64,000 nt of DNA from Brettanomyces bruxellensis (lineage: Eukaryota > Ascomycota > Pichiomycetes > Pichiales > Pichiaceae). Made by a program: the position numbers and the translations under genes. The stretch spans positions 873,001 through 937,000 of the forward strand of contig NC_054690.1 in the NCBI RefSeq assembly GCF_011074885.1, read 5' to 3'. Below are positions 50,801-60,954 of the stretch, one piece after another. Each line of letters begins with the position of its first letter. Position 1 is the stretch's first letter. Under the pieces are notes generated by a model, which was not told the DNA's origin, did no database searches, and was given only the letters and a program-made list of their open reading frames with translations.

Positions 50801-52633
50801 GGACGTCAGGGCCTTCGTCGGGATCTCAGAGATGATGGAGGCAAAGGCCTCGGCCGAAGGGTGGTAGAGGCCGTACTCCTTGTGCTTCTCGACGATTGGC
50901 CGGGCCTCGTATAGCGCGAACACCTCCAAGACGGACATGAGCGAGTTGAAGAGGCAGGCGAAGAAAAGGCAGGCCCCCCTGTTGTACACGTCACCGGTTA
51001 CGTTCTGCAAGTTGTAGAAAACAGAGCCGTTGAGAAGTGACATGACCAAGTTGACAAACACGGTAAATGCAGGCAACGTGAGGTCGTTGCGGACCCGCTG
51101 GAACGCCCGACGGGTCAAGTACCGCACCTGCATGTTATACGACACGGTAAACGGCTCGGATCCGCTTAGATGCTTGGCCTGCCGGGCTTTTTTCGATGCG
51201 TATGCCCTGCTTTTGAACGAGGCACCGCTGCCATCGCCGCCATCGCTGCCCAGCTGCCCCAAGTAGCTCTCGATGCTCTCCCTGAGCTCCGCGTACTCGG
51301 GCGAGGCCTTCCACCGGGCCTCGAACTCCTCCGCGGTCCGGGGCACCCGGGACTCCCATCCACGCCGTGGAGTCCGCTCCGATGGCGACGTGAGCGACGT
51401 GAGGAAGTCTGCGGCGGTCTGCCGGGCAGGACACTGCCATCCCTGCCGCTCAAAAAAGCCCTTGGCCGCCTGCGTGTCGCCAAAAAAGATCTGCCGGCCC
51501 TCGTACATCAAAATCACCGTGTCGAACAAATCGTAGGCCCTCTGCGAGCACTGGTAGATCGAGACGATCGACGTGGTGTCGAGCACCTGCGACGACAGCT
51601 TCAAACACCGCACGAAGTTCTCTGCGGACGCCGAATCCAAGCCCCGCGTCGAGTTGTCCCAGCACTGCAACCGTGCACCGCAAAGCGACACCTCTGCGAT
51701 CGAAACTCGCTTCCTCTCTCCTCCAGAGACCCCCCGCACGTAGTCGTTGCCCACCTTCGTGTTGTACGTGTGCGATAGTCCGTACATGGCCATGTAAACA
51801 CGCGTCATGTGCTCTGCGTACTCGTCACGTGACACGCCCTCGGGCCGGTTCTCCGGCACCTTCATGAGCGAGGCGAACTTCAACGTCTGGCCAACCGTGA
51901 GATGTGGGAAGTGTGTCTCGGTCTCCGCGTTGTAGATCACCTCCCCGCGGTAGTGCCGGGCGATTTCCCGCGGGGTCAGCCCCTCGTATGTCACCGTTGC
52001 CCCGGCATCCACGTGGTAGCCGTAAGTCTGCGAGGCCAACGTCTTGAGCAACGTCGAACAGCCTGCCCCCGGTCTTCCCAAGACCACGACAAGTGATCCT
52101 GGCCGAATCAACCCGTCCATGGGCTTTAGGATGTCAAACACGTTCGACTTGTCCGGGTGCACCCAGTCCTTCAAGAGCTTGAAGCTCTTTTCCACCCAGT
52201 TCAACACGTCTGCCTTGTAGTCTGCATCCGTAGCACCGCCGTAACACCGCAAGTCCTTGTAGAGCACCCCCATCGAATACGGCTTGTAGTAGTCCACGTC
52301 TTTGTCCTGGAGTGCCCGCATGTTCTTAATCCACATCTTTGCACTGAACTGCGGCGAATCCGGGTCCAGCCTGGGGTTGTCCCCGCCAAATGGCGACACT
52401 CCGTCCACCTGGATCTGCGATAGACGCGTCGATTGACGCGAGAGCGTCCGCATCAGCTTTGCTGCCACCCCGCCTTCGTTCTCTGCTCTCTGCTCTGCCT
52501 CATACTGCTCTGGTGCCGCCTGCTGCTCGCTGTGCACCGATGACGTCTCCGTGATCTTTCTTGCGAGATTCTGGATCTGCTGCTCATCGATTCCCTCATA
52601 CTTGTCCTCATCGGGTTCCACTCTGATACTCAT
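47810..52633 (-). CDS. PDR5: PDR-subfamily (ABCG) full-size drug-efflux transporter
   Basis: The 1607-residue protein has the reverse fungal PDR layout NBD1-TMD1-NBD2-TMD2. NBD1 has the degenerate Walker A GRPGAGCS (186-193, Cys for Lys), signature VSGGERKR (302-309) and Walker B ending WDN, all normal for the family. NBD2 has a full Walker A GASGAGKTT (about 947-955) and the degenerate signature LNVEQRKR (about 1050-1057). Each TMD has six hydrophobic segments, and YEARERPSRTFSW lies in TMD2. The late loop CYYCKMSNTDAYLSTINAL matches Pdr5/Cdr1/Snq2. Such plasma-membrane pumps export azoles and other hydrophobic compounds and lipids. It is about 100 residues longer than Pdr5 because of an N-terminal extension and a Ser/Asn/Gln-rich linker before NBD2 (about 845-885). 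I cannot assign it to PDR5, CDR or SNQ2. No PDRE (TCCGYGGA) was seen in the nearest upstream kilobase. Confidence 0.95.
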   Translation of the reverse strand: MSIRVEPDEDKYEGIDEQQIQNLARKITETSSVHSEQQAAPEQYEAEQRAENEGGVAAKLMRTLSRQSTRLSQIQVDGVSPFGGDNPRLDPDSPQFSAKMWIKNMRALQDKDVDYYKPYSMGVLYKDLRCYGGATDADYKADVLNWVEKSFKLLKDWVHPDKSNVFDILKPMDGLIRPGSLVVVLGRPGAGCSTLLKTLASQTYGYHVDAGATVTYEGLTPREIARHYRGEVIYNAETETHFPHLTVGQTLKFASLMKVPENRPEGVSRDEYAEHMTRVYMAMYGLSHTYNTKVGNDYVRGVSGGERKRVSIAEVSLCGARLQCWDNSTRGLDSASAENFVRCLKLSSQVLDTTSIVSIYQCSQRAYDLFDTVILMYEGRQIFFGDTQAAKGFFERQGWQCPARQTAADFLTSLTSPSERTPRRGWESRVPRTAEEFEARWKASPEYAELRESIESYLGQLGSDGGDGSGASFKSRAYASKKARQAKHLSGSEPFTVSYNMQVRYLTRRAFQRVRNDLTLPAFTVFVNLVMSLLNGSVFYNLQNVTGDVYNRGACLFFACLFNSLMSVLEVFALYEARPIVEKHKEYGLYHPSAEAFASIISEIPTKALTSIAFNIPLYFMVNLKRDAGAFFFYFFIATISTFLMSHLFRSIGSFTKSLSQAMTPAAVVVLAMAIYAGFVVPTNFMLGWSRWINYINPIAYVFESMMINEFHLRQIRCTTMVPQGGDYDKLPLAFKICDCVGAQPAQSTVNGDRYIRIAFDYVHAHKWRNVGICIGFMVFFLGTYLLGVEFNMSARAGGEKTVFLRSSLRKLQREGKLGPRAHPDDPEMAVKSRQAASSLLDEKENSNSNSNSSGSSTPASQPQQFEHDDSSPDTAQDNPQSTNPLDSDTADSAALSRVTTEIQLESGSDIFHWRDVCYDIPYQGHTRRLLDHVDGWVKPGTLTALMGASGAGKTTLLDVLADRVTFGVVTGDMLVNSQPRGLSFQRSTGYVQQQDLHLQTSTVREALRFSAYLRQPQSVSKKEKDAYVENIIHVLEMDNYADAVVGVPGEGLNVEQRKRLTIGVELVAKPKLLLFLDEPTSGLDSQTAWSILCLIRKLSNSGQAIMCTIHQPSAMLFSQFDNLLLLKSGGQTVYFGDVGPDAQTLIQYFESNGSIPCPPDANPAEWMLEAIGAAPGAHPDRDWHQVWLQSSQYQGVAAELDRLQAVNEKNPARSSRESDTDTSLSRIRTGLQSIYSAKARKASFLKRIENSSYASSVVVQYYYVTKRVFQQYWRSPSYIYSKFLLIVFTSLLNGFTFFKATNSIQGLQNQMFSVFMFTALFCILVEQMLPHYIAQRDLYEARERPSRTFSWLAFITAQITVEIPWMVLGGTIAFLCFYFPVDFAHNGTATDDVHSRGIVLWMFVIQFYIWTSTLGQACIAGIEIDQNGANLATLLFSLAMLFCGVLVSKDKLPGFWIFMYRVSPFTYWIAGFLRAAVGNAAVTCAQDELLGFEPYVLQTCESYMAPYMKVAGGYLIDPNATSSCYYCKMSNTDAYLSTINALQFTSWEDSAIFWAYIVFNIAATIFLYWFVRVPKKHDFIKWIQRKNALMVKRYREKHPAKEKAEA

Positions 52634-55600
52634 AGTTCAAGTGATTAGAAGAGGCAAGGGATGGTGAATGTGTGGGTAGTGATGCAGGAAGTGTTGTATT
52701 TGTTGTCTTATCTGTATGAAGTACTATAGGTAGTATTGTATCTGCGATTGTATATGTAGTTATATCTGTAGGTAGTAGCTAATATCTAATATCTAATATC
52801 TAATATCCTATATCTAATACCTAATGTCTATACTAGTATCTACTACCTGTTGCTATCCATATCAATCTACATCTTTACAAAATACGGAAATTCTCCCGCT
52901 TATATTCCCATCACCTACTTTTCCCTGACTCTCGGAGAAAATCACTGTCAGCGCCTCCTACCCGTCGGTAATTCAAATGTCATCATCTTTTTCGTCTGCC
53001 CCGTTAACATGTGAAAATCGGAATATCTGCCTTAGCATACCGGCCAAAATCCTATATGGGCCACGATTTCTGGTTTCTCCGACCAACTGCCGACCGCTTT
53101 TTTTTTAATCACTTTTTCGGTACTATTCGGGATTCTGCCCCCAACTTTTCTTTGTTGTCTCTCTCTTTTTGTTTTTTCTAGCGCTAAATTAAAATTTTTT
53201 TTTTCTGCCTGCTAGCTTGTTTTCCTCCTTCTTCCAAATCCCACCATCCGTACCCTTACAAAACCACAATATTGTCTAAGTCTTGATATTTTCTTGGTTA
53301 TTGTTTCTCCGCTTTTCCTTTTAACTATTCATTTTTTTTCACGTCTAATTTTAGCTTAATCAAGGTCCACCTGACTTATTAATCCAGCATGTGTTTTTCA
53401 TCTCTTTTGCTTTTACTCATTTCCTACCACCTCGACCCCATATTTCTCGATTTCCTTGTTTTTTCCCCCTGCACTAACCATCCCTGAGCTCCTGCTATTT
53501 ATTGTATGATCCTTCCTCCTTGCATCGGCACCATACACTACATTCTACTTGTGATTTTATTTGAAAATGCAGATATTCGACATTGATCTGGCGTTAGTTT
53601 CTGTATCCTTTTTGTTCACCCTCCTTTTTCCCACTGCCACACTATATCTTCTCGCGTCTTCCACTCCTCAATTTTGAAATGTGATTAGGACGAAATCTTG
53701 TATCTCTGGGCTGATTTTTTTATTTTCGTTTGATAGATGAATCGTAACCGTTCGGTGGAATTCGAGTTACCCCGAGCAGCCCGGCCGGGCCTTTGTTGAG
53801 GAAGATTTTCTGTTATTTCGCGCCTGTTTTGTTTTCTCAAATCTATTCGACTTTCTCTTTCCAATCCTCATCAGGTAACTCCTGCAACTGGCTACGAAAT
53901 AGAGGATTTCGTTGTTTTCTTGAAATTATTTGTCCTTCCATCTTTATTCAGGATTTACACAGTACACTAATGGTTCTGGCGCTAAGTTAACTTTTTAATT
54001 TCGCACTCCCTTTTTACCTGAAATTCATTACATTTCTCTATTTCCATGTGCTACCATAGATTTGATATATACCGAAATATGATGTCCGTAGATGGAGTAG
54101 AGAGATTCCAGATCTTCCCTCGAATAAAGTTGTGAAGAATGTGTAGAATCAAATTACAGTCAATTCTGCTAATGTGCAGATAATTATTCACTCTCTTCAT
54201 CATTAGTCTAAATGGAGGATTATGGATTAAACATCAACTTTTAGCTCAAGAACTTATGCACGATAATCCTAGTACAAGGACAACCATTCACATCATACGG
54301 ATGGCGGAATAACCGCATGTTTCCCTTATACAGTACAACCGAATTTCCACATATCTTCAAGCTGCATCTAAGTGTTACTAAAAAACTTGCTAACGGAAGT
54401 TTCAGCCAGCTCAAGCAGGATATTCGAAATCTAATGGCATATAGGCCTTCCTAAAGCCACTTCGGAAACGTTCTCGTTGTTCTACGTGACATAACCTCTC
54501 CGATCAAGGCGGTGTAGTCTCTACACAGTAATGTTTAACCTTAAGCGCTACATATTCTGCGCACGTTGACAATAATAAATCACAGAAGAGTGCTATTCGG
54601 ACCCCCGCCCAAATATAAAAATGTTCATCCACCATCTTGAAATACTGAACAAAGCCTCTCGGGTGTCATTCGAGATTTCGGTAACATGTCTATCTTGCTG
54701 TTTCCCGTTCCAAGAAAAACGAGGATGCTTCTGGAAGATGCAATATTTTAACTTCCGATACATGAAGTCAACAAATCCGAAAATAGTATTTCTTTGCCTG
54801 TAATATCATACCTGATTCTTTCCCCGGTTTACTCCATAGAGCCGCTTCGTCAATTTTACTTCATCATTACAGATTTATGTGCTGCGGCTTTGATCTTCCC
54901 CGGATTTTGAGATCCGGTTGTATTGTTACTTCATTATTTTCGACTTTCTTAAGCACTGTTGTCATTATTTCTTCAAAAAAAAAAAGCCAATGCCCCACAA
55001 TCACCCAGTACTCCAGGAAATTTCATTGGCATGATAATGAGTGTTCTCTTCAGCTTTCTCTATCTTTGTTAACATTTTGGCATTGTTTATTGGCAGCACA
55101 TAGGAGACCAATAAGAAAAGTATTAAGAATAATTCAAATATATCTGGCAGATAAATCCCCTTCCGACTTGTACCGATAAATCTCGATTTTGCCGTACGTT
55201 CAAACAGGTGAATGTCCTTAAGCACCAGTAAAAAAAAAAAAGCATTAATGGAAAACGCGAGCATTCTCCAGAAGCTCCGCGATAAATTATGCTCCCATAA
55301 ATGGTGTGTATCCCAATAGTTTATTCAGCTCTGGCACCCCATGAAAAAGTTTTTGCACGATCCATTTAAGCATTATTGGTTGAGTTGCTTTATTATGCAT
55401 GTTCACAAGCGCCGCATCCCCTTTCAATAATGCTGCTTCCGGATTAGTAAAAAGTCAACCCACACGATAATATATAAAAATAAAATGAAGTCGTATCGGC
55501 TGCAAAACTGTACGTAATTTTTTTTTGTAATTTTGCACTTCATCACAGTTACAATAAGGCACATTGAACGTGCCAAGAACTGATGCGTACATAGCTCAAG

Positions 55601-56154
55601 CATTTGCTACAAGTACTAATTGAAATTGTGACAAGTTGTGGTTTTTATTTCTCAGCCATTATAACGTGTTTTGAAAAAAGATCGTTAGATAAACTCTCAC
55701 GCATGTTCTTCTCAAATAGCACACCCGCATGATATACCCAATGGGCGGGCTCAACACTTATTGAAGATCATTAATTCATTTCAAAAACGTAGCCGTTTAG
55801 GTTTTCTTTTTTTAAGAGCGTTTTTTTCCTTTATTATGCTATTTAATGCAAGCCGTACTGCCTAGAATACTCTTTTTTTCGCATTCGTCATTGATAATTG
55901 TTACGTTTCTCCTAAAATCCCGGCTATAGGAATACTCCGCACAATTCTCATTAATAAATTATTGGTAATCTACCTGGACTAATAACTTGCTTGTAATTAA
56001 ACTATAAAGATATAAATACACTTTATATGTCTCTACTGCCGTCAAATTAGAATCTAATTCCGCCCCTCTCTCATTTACCTCTTCCTCCCAAAGCATATAT
56101 TTGTTCGTTATACATTGCATTTTTGCATTTTTTTCTTTTGCTTGCATTGTGCTA
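52634..56154. other. unusually long 3.5-kb non-coding spacer
   Basis: It lies between the divergent starts of the ABC transporter and the bHLH gene. It is A/T-rich throughout, with a TAATATC tandem repeat at its left end, T-rich stretches around 53100-53350 and A/T-rich runs near 55800. The longest frames are about 100 codons, Ser/Phe-rich and unconvincing. No tRNA, LTR or other element is recognised. It could hold long regulatory regions for both genes, an origin or an undetected non-coding RNA. Confidence 0.6.
52779..52825. repeat. 7-bp tandem repeat (CTAATAT)n
   Basis: Four perfect CTAATAT units start at 52779, followed by degenerate CCTATAT, CTAATAC and CTAATGT units. It lies about 150 bp upstream of the ABC transporter ATG. 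Confidence 0.85.
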
Positions 56155-57048
56155 ATGTTTAAATTTCCCTTTCCTATGGAGCATCCAGCTCCCGAAACCC
56201 AAAAATCCTCTCATCCTCATAAATCAGAAAACAGCAATGATATTATTCCTTCTAGTTCCTGGATGGATTATATAGAAACAACTTTTCCACCTGAAGCAAG
56301 TGAGTCTGTTGATGATAATCGAATCCCAAAAGATTATGACTACAGGCATCCAATCAGAAGTGGTTCGGATGTCTCAACAAATTCATCAACATCTAGCAGC
56401 ATAATATCCTCGAGGCAGTCCGAAAGTTTAAGCTCCGAAGTACCGGTACTTTGCTCAAGTTCTGCTTCCGACATAAAATCCCAAGATGATGAGGCCACTG
56501 ATGGGCATGAAAGTATCTTACCAACTGGAAGCAATGCAGGAATTGACTTTATGACCTCTTTGATGGAGCAATACCAGAAATCCGAGGATCATTCAATCAC
56601 GCATGTTCCCATTAGTGGATCACATTCTACTCAAAATACACGTTTTTCTCATCATGGCCCTATCGACTCTACACAAAATAGTTTAGCATCATTCTCCGTG
56701 ATAAATCCGAAGACATTCAAATCTTCAATTGTTCTACGCTCAACAAAAAAGAGGGCAGTTTCTCATCAACGGAAAGCACATAGTAAAATTGAACGCAAGT
56801 ATCGCATAAATATAAACTCTAAGATAGCCAGGCTTCAGAAGCTTGTTCCTTGGATGTGCGACGACGATATTTCGTTTCAGATCTCTCCGGATGGAAACAT
56901 AAAGCCCCCACGTCTAAAACAAGAGGTGAGAAAGTTAAACAAGTCTATGATTCTTGATATTGTTACGAGATACATTATACATTTGAAGGAAGAGAATCGA
57001 ATTCTTCGCTCAAAGGTAACGACTTATGAATCAAATGCAATAATCTAA
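56155..57048 (+). CDS. bHLH transcription factor of the SREBP/Tye7-Hms1-Cph2 type
   Basis: From MFKFPFPMEHPAPETQ the protein has 297 residues. The C-terminal bHLH (about 205-290) has a basic region and helix 1 HSKIERKYRININSKIARL. The Tyr of ERKYR is the SREBP-class hallmark, replacing the usual Arg and allowing E-box and SRE-type recognition. A loop of about 30 residues (CDDDISFQISPDGNIKPPRL) leads to helix 2 KLNKSMILDIVTRYIIHLKE and a short leucine extension. The N-terminal 200 residues are Ser/His-rich and probably an activation region. No membrane segments follow, so it is unlike animal SREBP and like Tye7, Hms1 or Cph2. In yeasts these factors control glycolysis, filamentation or sterol genes. 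Which one is orthologous cannot be told. Confidence 0.86.
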   Translation: MFKFPFPMEHPAPETQKSSHPHKSENSNDIIPSSSWMDYIETTFPPEASESVDDNRIPKDYDYRHPIRSGSDVSTNSSTSSSIISSRQSESLSSEVPVLCSSSASDIKSQDDEATDGHESILPTGSNAGIDFMTSLMEQYQKSEDHSITHVPISGSHSTQNTRFSHHGPIDSTQNSLASFSVINPKTFKSSIVLRSTKKRAVSHQRKAHSKIERKYRININSKIARLQKLVPWMCDDDISFQISPDGNIKPPRLKQEVRKLNKSMILDIVTRYIIHLKEENRILRSKVTTYESNAII

Positions 57049-57825
57049 TTTCCAGGTTTCTTTTCTTGAAAAAGCCTGTTTTAATACTATTCGTTGTTAA
57101 TTCTGATATTTTATGTTTTTTATTGCGATATATACAAGAGAAAGAGAGAAACATGGTACGACGAGTGATATGCCGTTTGTTGCCTGAACCTTTTTTTGGT
57201 GGATAGCAACCAATTTCTTTCTATTCAATCTGATTTTCTTACTAGTTAAGGTCACGCTTGCTTTTTTGGTTTTGTGTGTTTTCTTTTACTCTCACCGGTC
57301 TTATTGTGAGTTGTACTTGATTTTCCTTTTTTCGTTTGTTTTTTGGTCCCTATTTAACTTCTGGGTCCAAAGTTATGTTTTCCTACAGGATTTTGGGTTC
57401 ATCTCCGATTAAATATACCCTTATAAACGACAATTGTTTTTTTGTAAACGTATTGCATGCAATATTAAACAATTAGGTTTTTCTACGATGTTATCGTAAA
57501 AATAGAGTATCATCTCCGGTTTTCTTTCCTTGTTCCAAGTATCGTTAATTCAGCTACTTCGCTTGGTATAGCATATACAGCTCGCTACTATTTTACTACG
57601 CGAGAATCACTTTTTTTTTAACAACCCCTCAACTTTTTTTTAGATTGTGTGTTTACTCCACTCGCTGATAACAACAACACTCGTTGCATTCAGTCTCTAA
57701 GCAGATATTAACTTCCTCTTATAAGACAATATACTGCCAATTAAATCAGTGCATGTCGTAAGTGGCATTTATTCAAATCAAGTCATTACATTCATTAAGT
57801 TGTGTTCACTTTAATTAAATTCATT
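57049..57825. other. spacer between the bHLH and RTC4 genes
   Basis: This 777-bp T-rich spacer has several T runs (57605-57645). It holds the bHLH 3' UTR and the RTC4 promoter. No gene is seen. Confidence 0.5.
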
Positions 57826-58878
57826 ATGTCTTTTCTAGATAAAGACTCTTTCAAAAGCTTGAATGTACAAGGGCGAAAAAGGGAACACAGACCTGGGGTC
57901 AAAAAGTTAAGGAGCTTAAGCAGCTTACTGCGACCAAAAAGGCAAAGAAGAATTCCAAACGGAAAATTTCAAGTGATTGATAATCTATCGGTATCAAGTT
58001 TTGGAAAGGAAGAATTGAATAAGAGACGCAAAAGAAAGGCGAAGGTTTTTATAGCTTCTTTGAATGATTTGCCTAATGATGAACGAAGTTCCATGGAAAA
58101 TGATGTTTTAATACAGAAAGATGAGGTAGACGAAATTCTAGGCGGTTTTGATATGAAGAATGTAAAGAAGAATGTGGGCCAATTGGTAAGAAGTATGGAT
58201 AAAATTAAGAAGCAAAACGATGAGCAGATCAAGAAAAGCGAGCGTTCAATTATTGAAGTGGATGATAAATCTAGAGATGATCAGTCAAAGGATGATGTAG
58301 AATCAAAGATACGAAAGATGAAGGAAAGTGTTGATGTGGTAAGTAAAGCGAACATGTATGATAATACTCGAAGAAGTAAGGAGGTGAAATTAAAGTATGA
58401 GGAAGAACGGCCTGATTTCCATCCTAAGGTTCTGGGGATAGCAGGACTTAAATCAAGAACATCAAAATATATATCTTTGTTGGAAAGCATTTTAGCTGGT
58501 CAGAGGCAATCATATTTTTACGATATTGCTCGTGGAATAAGTCTAAGGTCTCGTCATCCATTCATTACAGACCTGGAACTTATCAACATCTCTAAAAGCA
58601 GATTTCACGGATATTATGGTGCAATCCGTGCACATGTGATATCTTCATATATAATAGATCAGCTTGGGCCGTTGCTAAAAGAGAAAGTTCAAAGGAATAA
58701 AGTCATGAAATTTTGGAGAACAGATTATTTTGCATTGTATGTACTAGCATCAGAAATAATAGCGCGATTTGTTGAAGACGATATGCAGTTTGATACGCTT
58801 GATGAAGCGTATGTGGAGATGGAGAATACGAACGATTATGGTTTATATGTTATGGATAAAATTCCGCTTGAGGATTAA
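57826..58878 (+). CDS. RTC4: RTC4-domain protein
   Basis: From MSFLDKDSFKSLNVQG the protein has 350 residues. The N-terminal half is Lys/Arg/Asp-rich and probably nuclear (KRRKRKAKVF). The C-terminal third resembles the RTC4 domain: HGYYGAIRAHVISSYIIDQL, WRTDYFALYVLASEIIARFV and EDDMQFDTLDEAYVEMENT. This corresponds to the GYYGPRG..., ...PE.A..LI.EDM and ...EEA... pattern of that domain. RTC4 (restriction of telomere capping 4) was named from a genetic screen in S. cerevisiae and its molecular role is unclear. The longer frame starts with GTG, so the ATG at 57826 is chosen. The call depends on the C-terminal pattern only. Confidence 0.75.
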   Translation: MSFLDKDSFKSLNVQGRKREHRPGVKKLRSLSSLLRPKRQRRIPNGKFQVIDNLSVSSFGKEELNKRRKRKAKVFIASLNDLPNDERSSMENDVLIQKDEVDEILGGFDMKNVKKNVGQLVRSMDKIKKQNDEQIKKSERSIIEVDDKSRDDQSKDDVESKIRKMKESVDVVSKANMYDNTRRSKEVKLKYEEERPDFHPKVLGIAGLKSRTSKYISLLESILAGQRQSYFYDIARGISLRSRHPFITDLELINISKSRFHGYYGAIRAHVISSYIIDQLGPLLKEKVQRNKVMKFWRTDYFALYVLASEIIARFVEDDMQFDTLDEAYVEMENTNDYGLYVMDKIPLED

Positions 58879-59647
58879 CATGTTGGAGGAGAAATAATAC
58901 TAAGAAAGCAAGAACCGGCAAGGCAAGTTTTGTATGGAACTATAAATGAAGGCGGAGTGAAATTTGTATGCCAAGACTCTATAAATGCATATTTAATAAA
59001 GCAACATTTGGGATAATAATGTTGGGTAAAATGTGCATTTAGCTGTAAGTTGTCGACTATCCAATAATCCTCAAAATACTGTAAATAGGGGTAAAACGAT
59101 AATGACTATTTGCAGCACCCTGAACTTTATGGTGTGTGGATGCTTGCCTTTTCTACGGTGTGCGGTATATTGTTAGAGTAAAAATACAAAAATAAGATAA
59201 TTCAGCAAGAACAAGAAGGAGGCGAATTCTACGAAAAAGCATTTCTTGGTTTCTCTATCAACCGGACAAAAAAAAATTAAAAAAATTTTTTCTATTGTGC
59301 TCCAGAAGTAAAAAAAAAATTGTTTGGCTTTCTTGCCCTAAGTAAAGCACAAAATATGCACTAGTCGGCAAGGGATAGCAGCAGCCTCGCTTGGAATTCT
59401 CACACGTTCTGAGTTTATGAAATTTTACTAGTGAAATATTTTCGGTGCAGTTTTTTTTCTTAAAGGTGGTGTTAAAAGTCAAAACTCGCCCTTTCAACAG
59501 ACGTTGCTTTTCCTTCGCAAATTTCGAAGTTCTTACTGTTTAACCAAGCGTTCATTTATCTTCCGTGGAGTCTTTAATTAAAGAGCAGGAGGTTGTCTAG
59601 TGCAGAAGTGCGTTTTTATTAGTCGAGTGGTGTTTATACATAGAATC
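58879..59647. other. spacer between RTC4 and GIS2
   Basis: This 769-bp A/T-rich spacer holds the GIS2 promoter and leader. No specific motif or gene is recognised. Confidence 0.5.
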
Positions 59648-60217
59648 ATGGCTTTTTTCCCAAGAACTTGTTACAAGTGTGGTCTGACTGGCCACAAGGC
59701 TGAGGACTGCCCTCAGACCCAGAGATTGTGCTACAACTGCCGTTCTCCAGATCACGAGGCCAAGGACTGCCCACTGCCAAAGCAGACCAACACGAAGCAG
59801 TGTTTCAACTGTGGAAAGATTGGTCATATCAGATCCGAGTGCCCTGAGCCTCCTCACCGTCAGGTTAAGTGTTACAACTGCGGTAAGTTTGGCCACGTTG
59901 CCAAGGATTGCTATGCAGAGAAGAGATCCGAGAAGATTGTGTGCTACAACTGTGGTGGCTTCAACCATCTAGCCAAAGATTGCAGAGCTGACCCAGTCAA
60001 GTGTTACAACTGTGGAGAGACTGGTCACCTTGCCAAATTCTGCCATAGCAAGTCAAAGGCTAAGGTCTGCTTCAAGTGCGGAGAGGAGGGTCACCTGGCT
60101 AGATTCTGCCCAATGAACGACGAGGAGAATGACGAGGAAGAGACTGCTGAATCTCCTGCTTCTGATGCCGCTGAGGCACCTGCTGAAGCTCAGGCTCAGA
60201 CTGCTGATGCCGAGTAA
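59648..60217 (+). CDS. GIS2: CCHC zinc-knuckle nucleic-acid-binding protein Gis2 (CNBP family)
   Basis: The protein has 189 residues and seven zinc knuckles C-X2-C-X4-H-X4-C, for example CYKCGLTGHKAEDC, CFNCGKIGHIRSEC and CYNCGETGHLAKFC. Seven is the number in S. cerevisiae Gis2 (153 residues) and in human CNBP. Gis2 binds mRNA and associates with translating ribosomes and stress granules. The C-terminal 35 residues form an Ala/Glu/Asp-rich acidic tail absent from S. cerevisiae Gis2. The second knuckle has DHEAKDC, with His in place. The ATG at 59648 (MAFFPRTCYKCG) is chosen over an upstream GTG frame extension. Confidence 0.94.
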   Translation: MAFFPRTCYKCGLTGHKAEDCPQTQRLCYNCRSPDHEAKDCPLPKQTNTKQCFNCGKIGHIRSECPEPPHRQVKCYNCGKFGHVAKDCYAEKRSEKIVCYNCGGFNHLAKDCRADPVKCYNCGETGHLAKFCHSKSKAKVCFKCGEEGHLARFCPMNDEENDEEETAESPASDAAEAPAEAQAQTADAE

Positions 60218-60954
60218 AGGGTTTTCTCTTCTTGATTAGCCCTTGTGTTCGACTTGTGTCCAGCGTAGTGATGATGTGGTCTTTATTTTTGTGCTTGCGT
60301 GGCTTTTAGTTTTGCCGTACATTTATTTGTTCGTTTGTTTGCTTGTTGGCTGAATATCTGGAGGCTTGAATGTTTGTTCAGGCCTGAAGAGAGAAGAGAA
60401 GAGAGTCTATGTCATGGAGTGGTGGAGACTTCTCGCTATGGAGGTATTCCGATACCTACCCTTGTATATCTTTCCTACACTCTGCTTATGTTTTTTTTTC
60501 TTTTTCACTCCTTATTTCAGTATATATTCTATCTATATCCCATCATCATAATCGGAGACAGACTAGTTTGTCTTTTTTTTGTGTTTTTTCTAGCGGCGTA
60601 TCATGCTTTTTATATCTGTTTGGGTCCGTATTACTATTGCTGCATCTCTTGTAGTCAGGTTACCATCACGGTTTATTTTTTTTTTTCTACATATCCCCAA
60701 TTTCCCCAATTTCATTATTCCATACATCGTTCATTCTATATTTCTGTGCATTGAAGTCACGGCAAAAAGCGTTTAATCAACCAGCAGGGTTTTTTTTGAT
60801 AACGCTTGCCTGGATTGTTTGCAATTATCAACCATTCTTTATCCGCCAGTAATTATTCCAATCCAGACGGCCACGGTCCTTGTTTGGATTATTTACATTC
60901 AAGGTTTAAGTCCAGCCATTGCAGTGAATGATGTACATTATCACTAATCTATAT
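60218..60954. other. spacer between the convergent GIS2 and FOL1 genes
   Basis: This 737-bp T-rich spacer contains both 3' ends. The hydrophobic Phe/Tyr-rich frames in it are products of T runs. No gene is seen. Confidence 0.5.

Noticed and set aside
56101..56154. Upstream extension of the bHLH protein beginning with TTG
   Set aside because: It has no ATG and is Phe/Cys-rich; the ATG at 56155 gives a plausible start.
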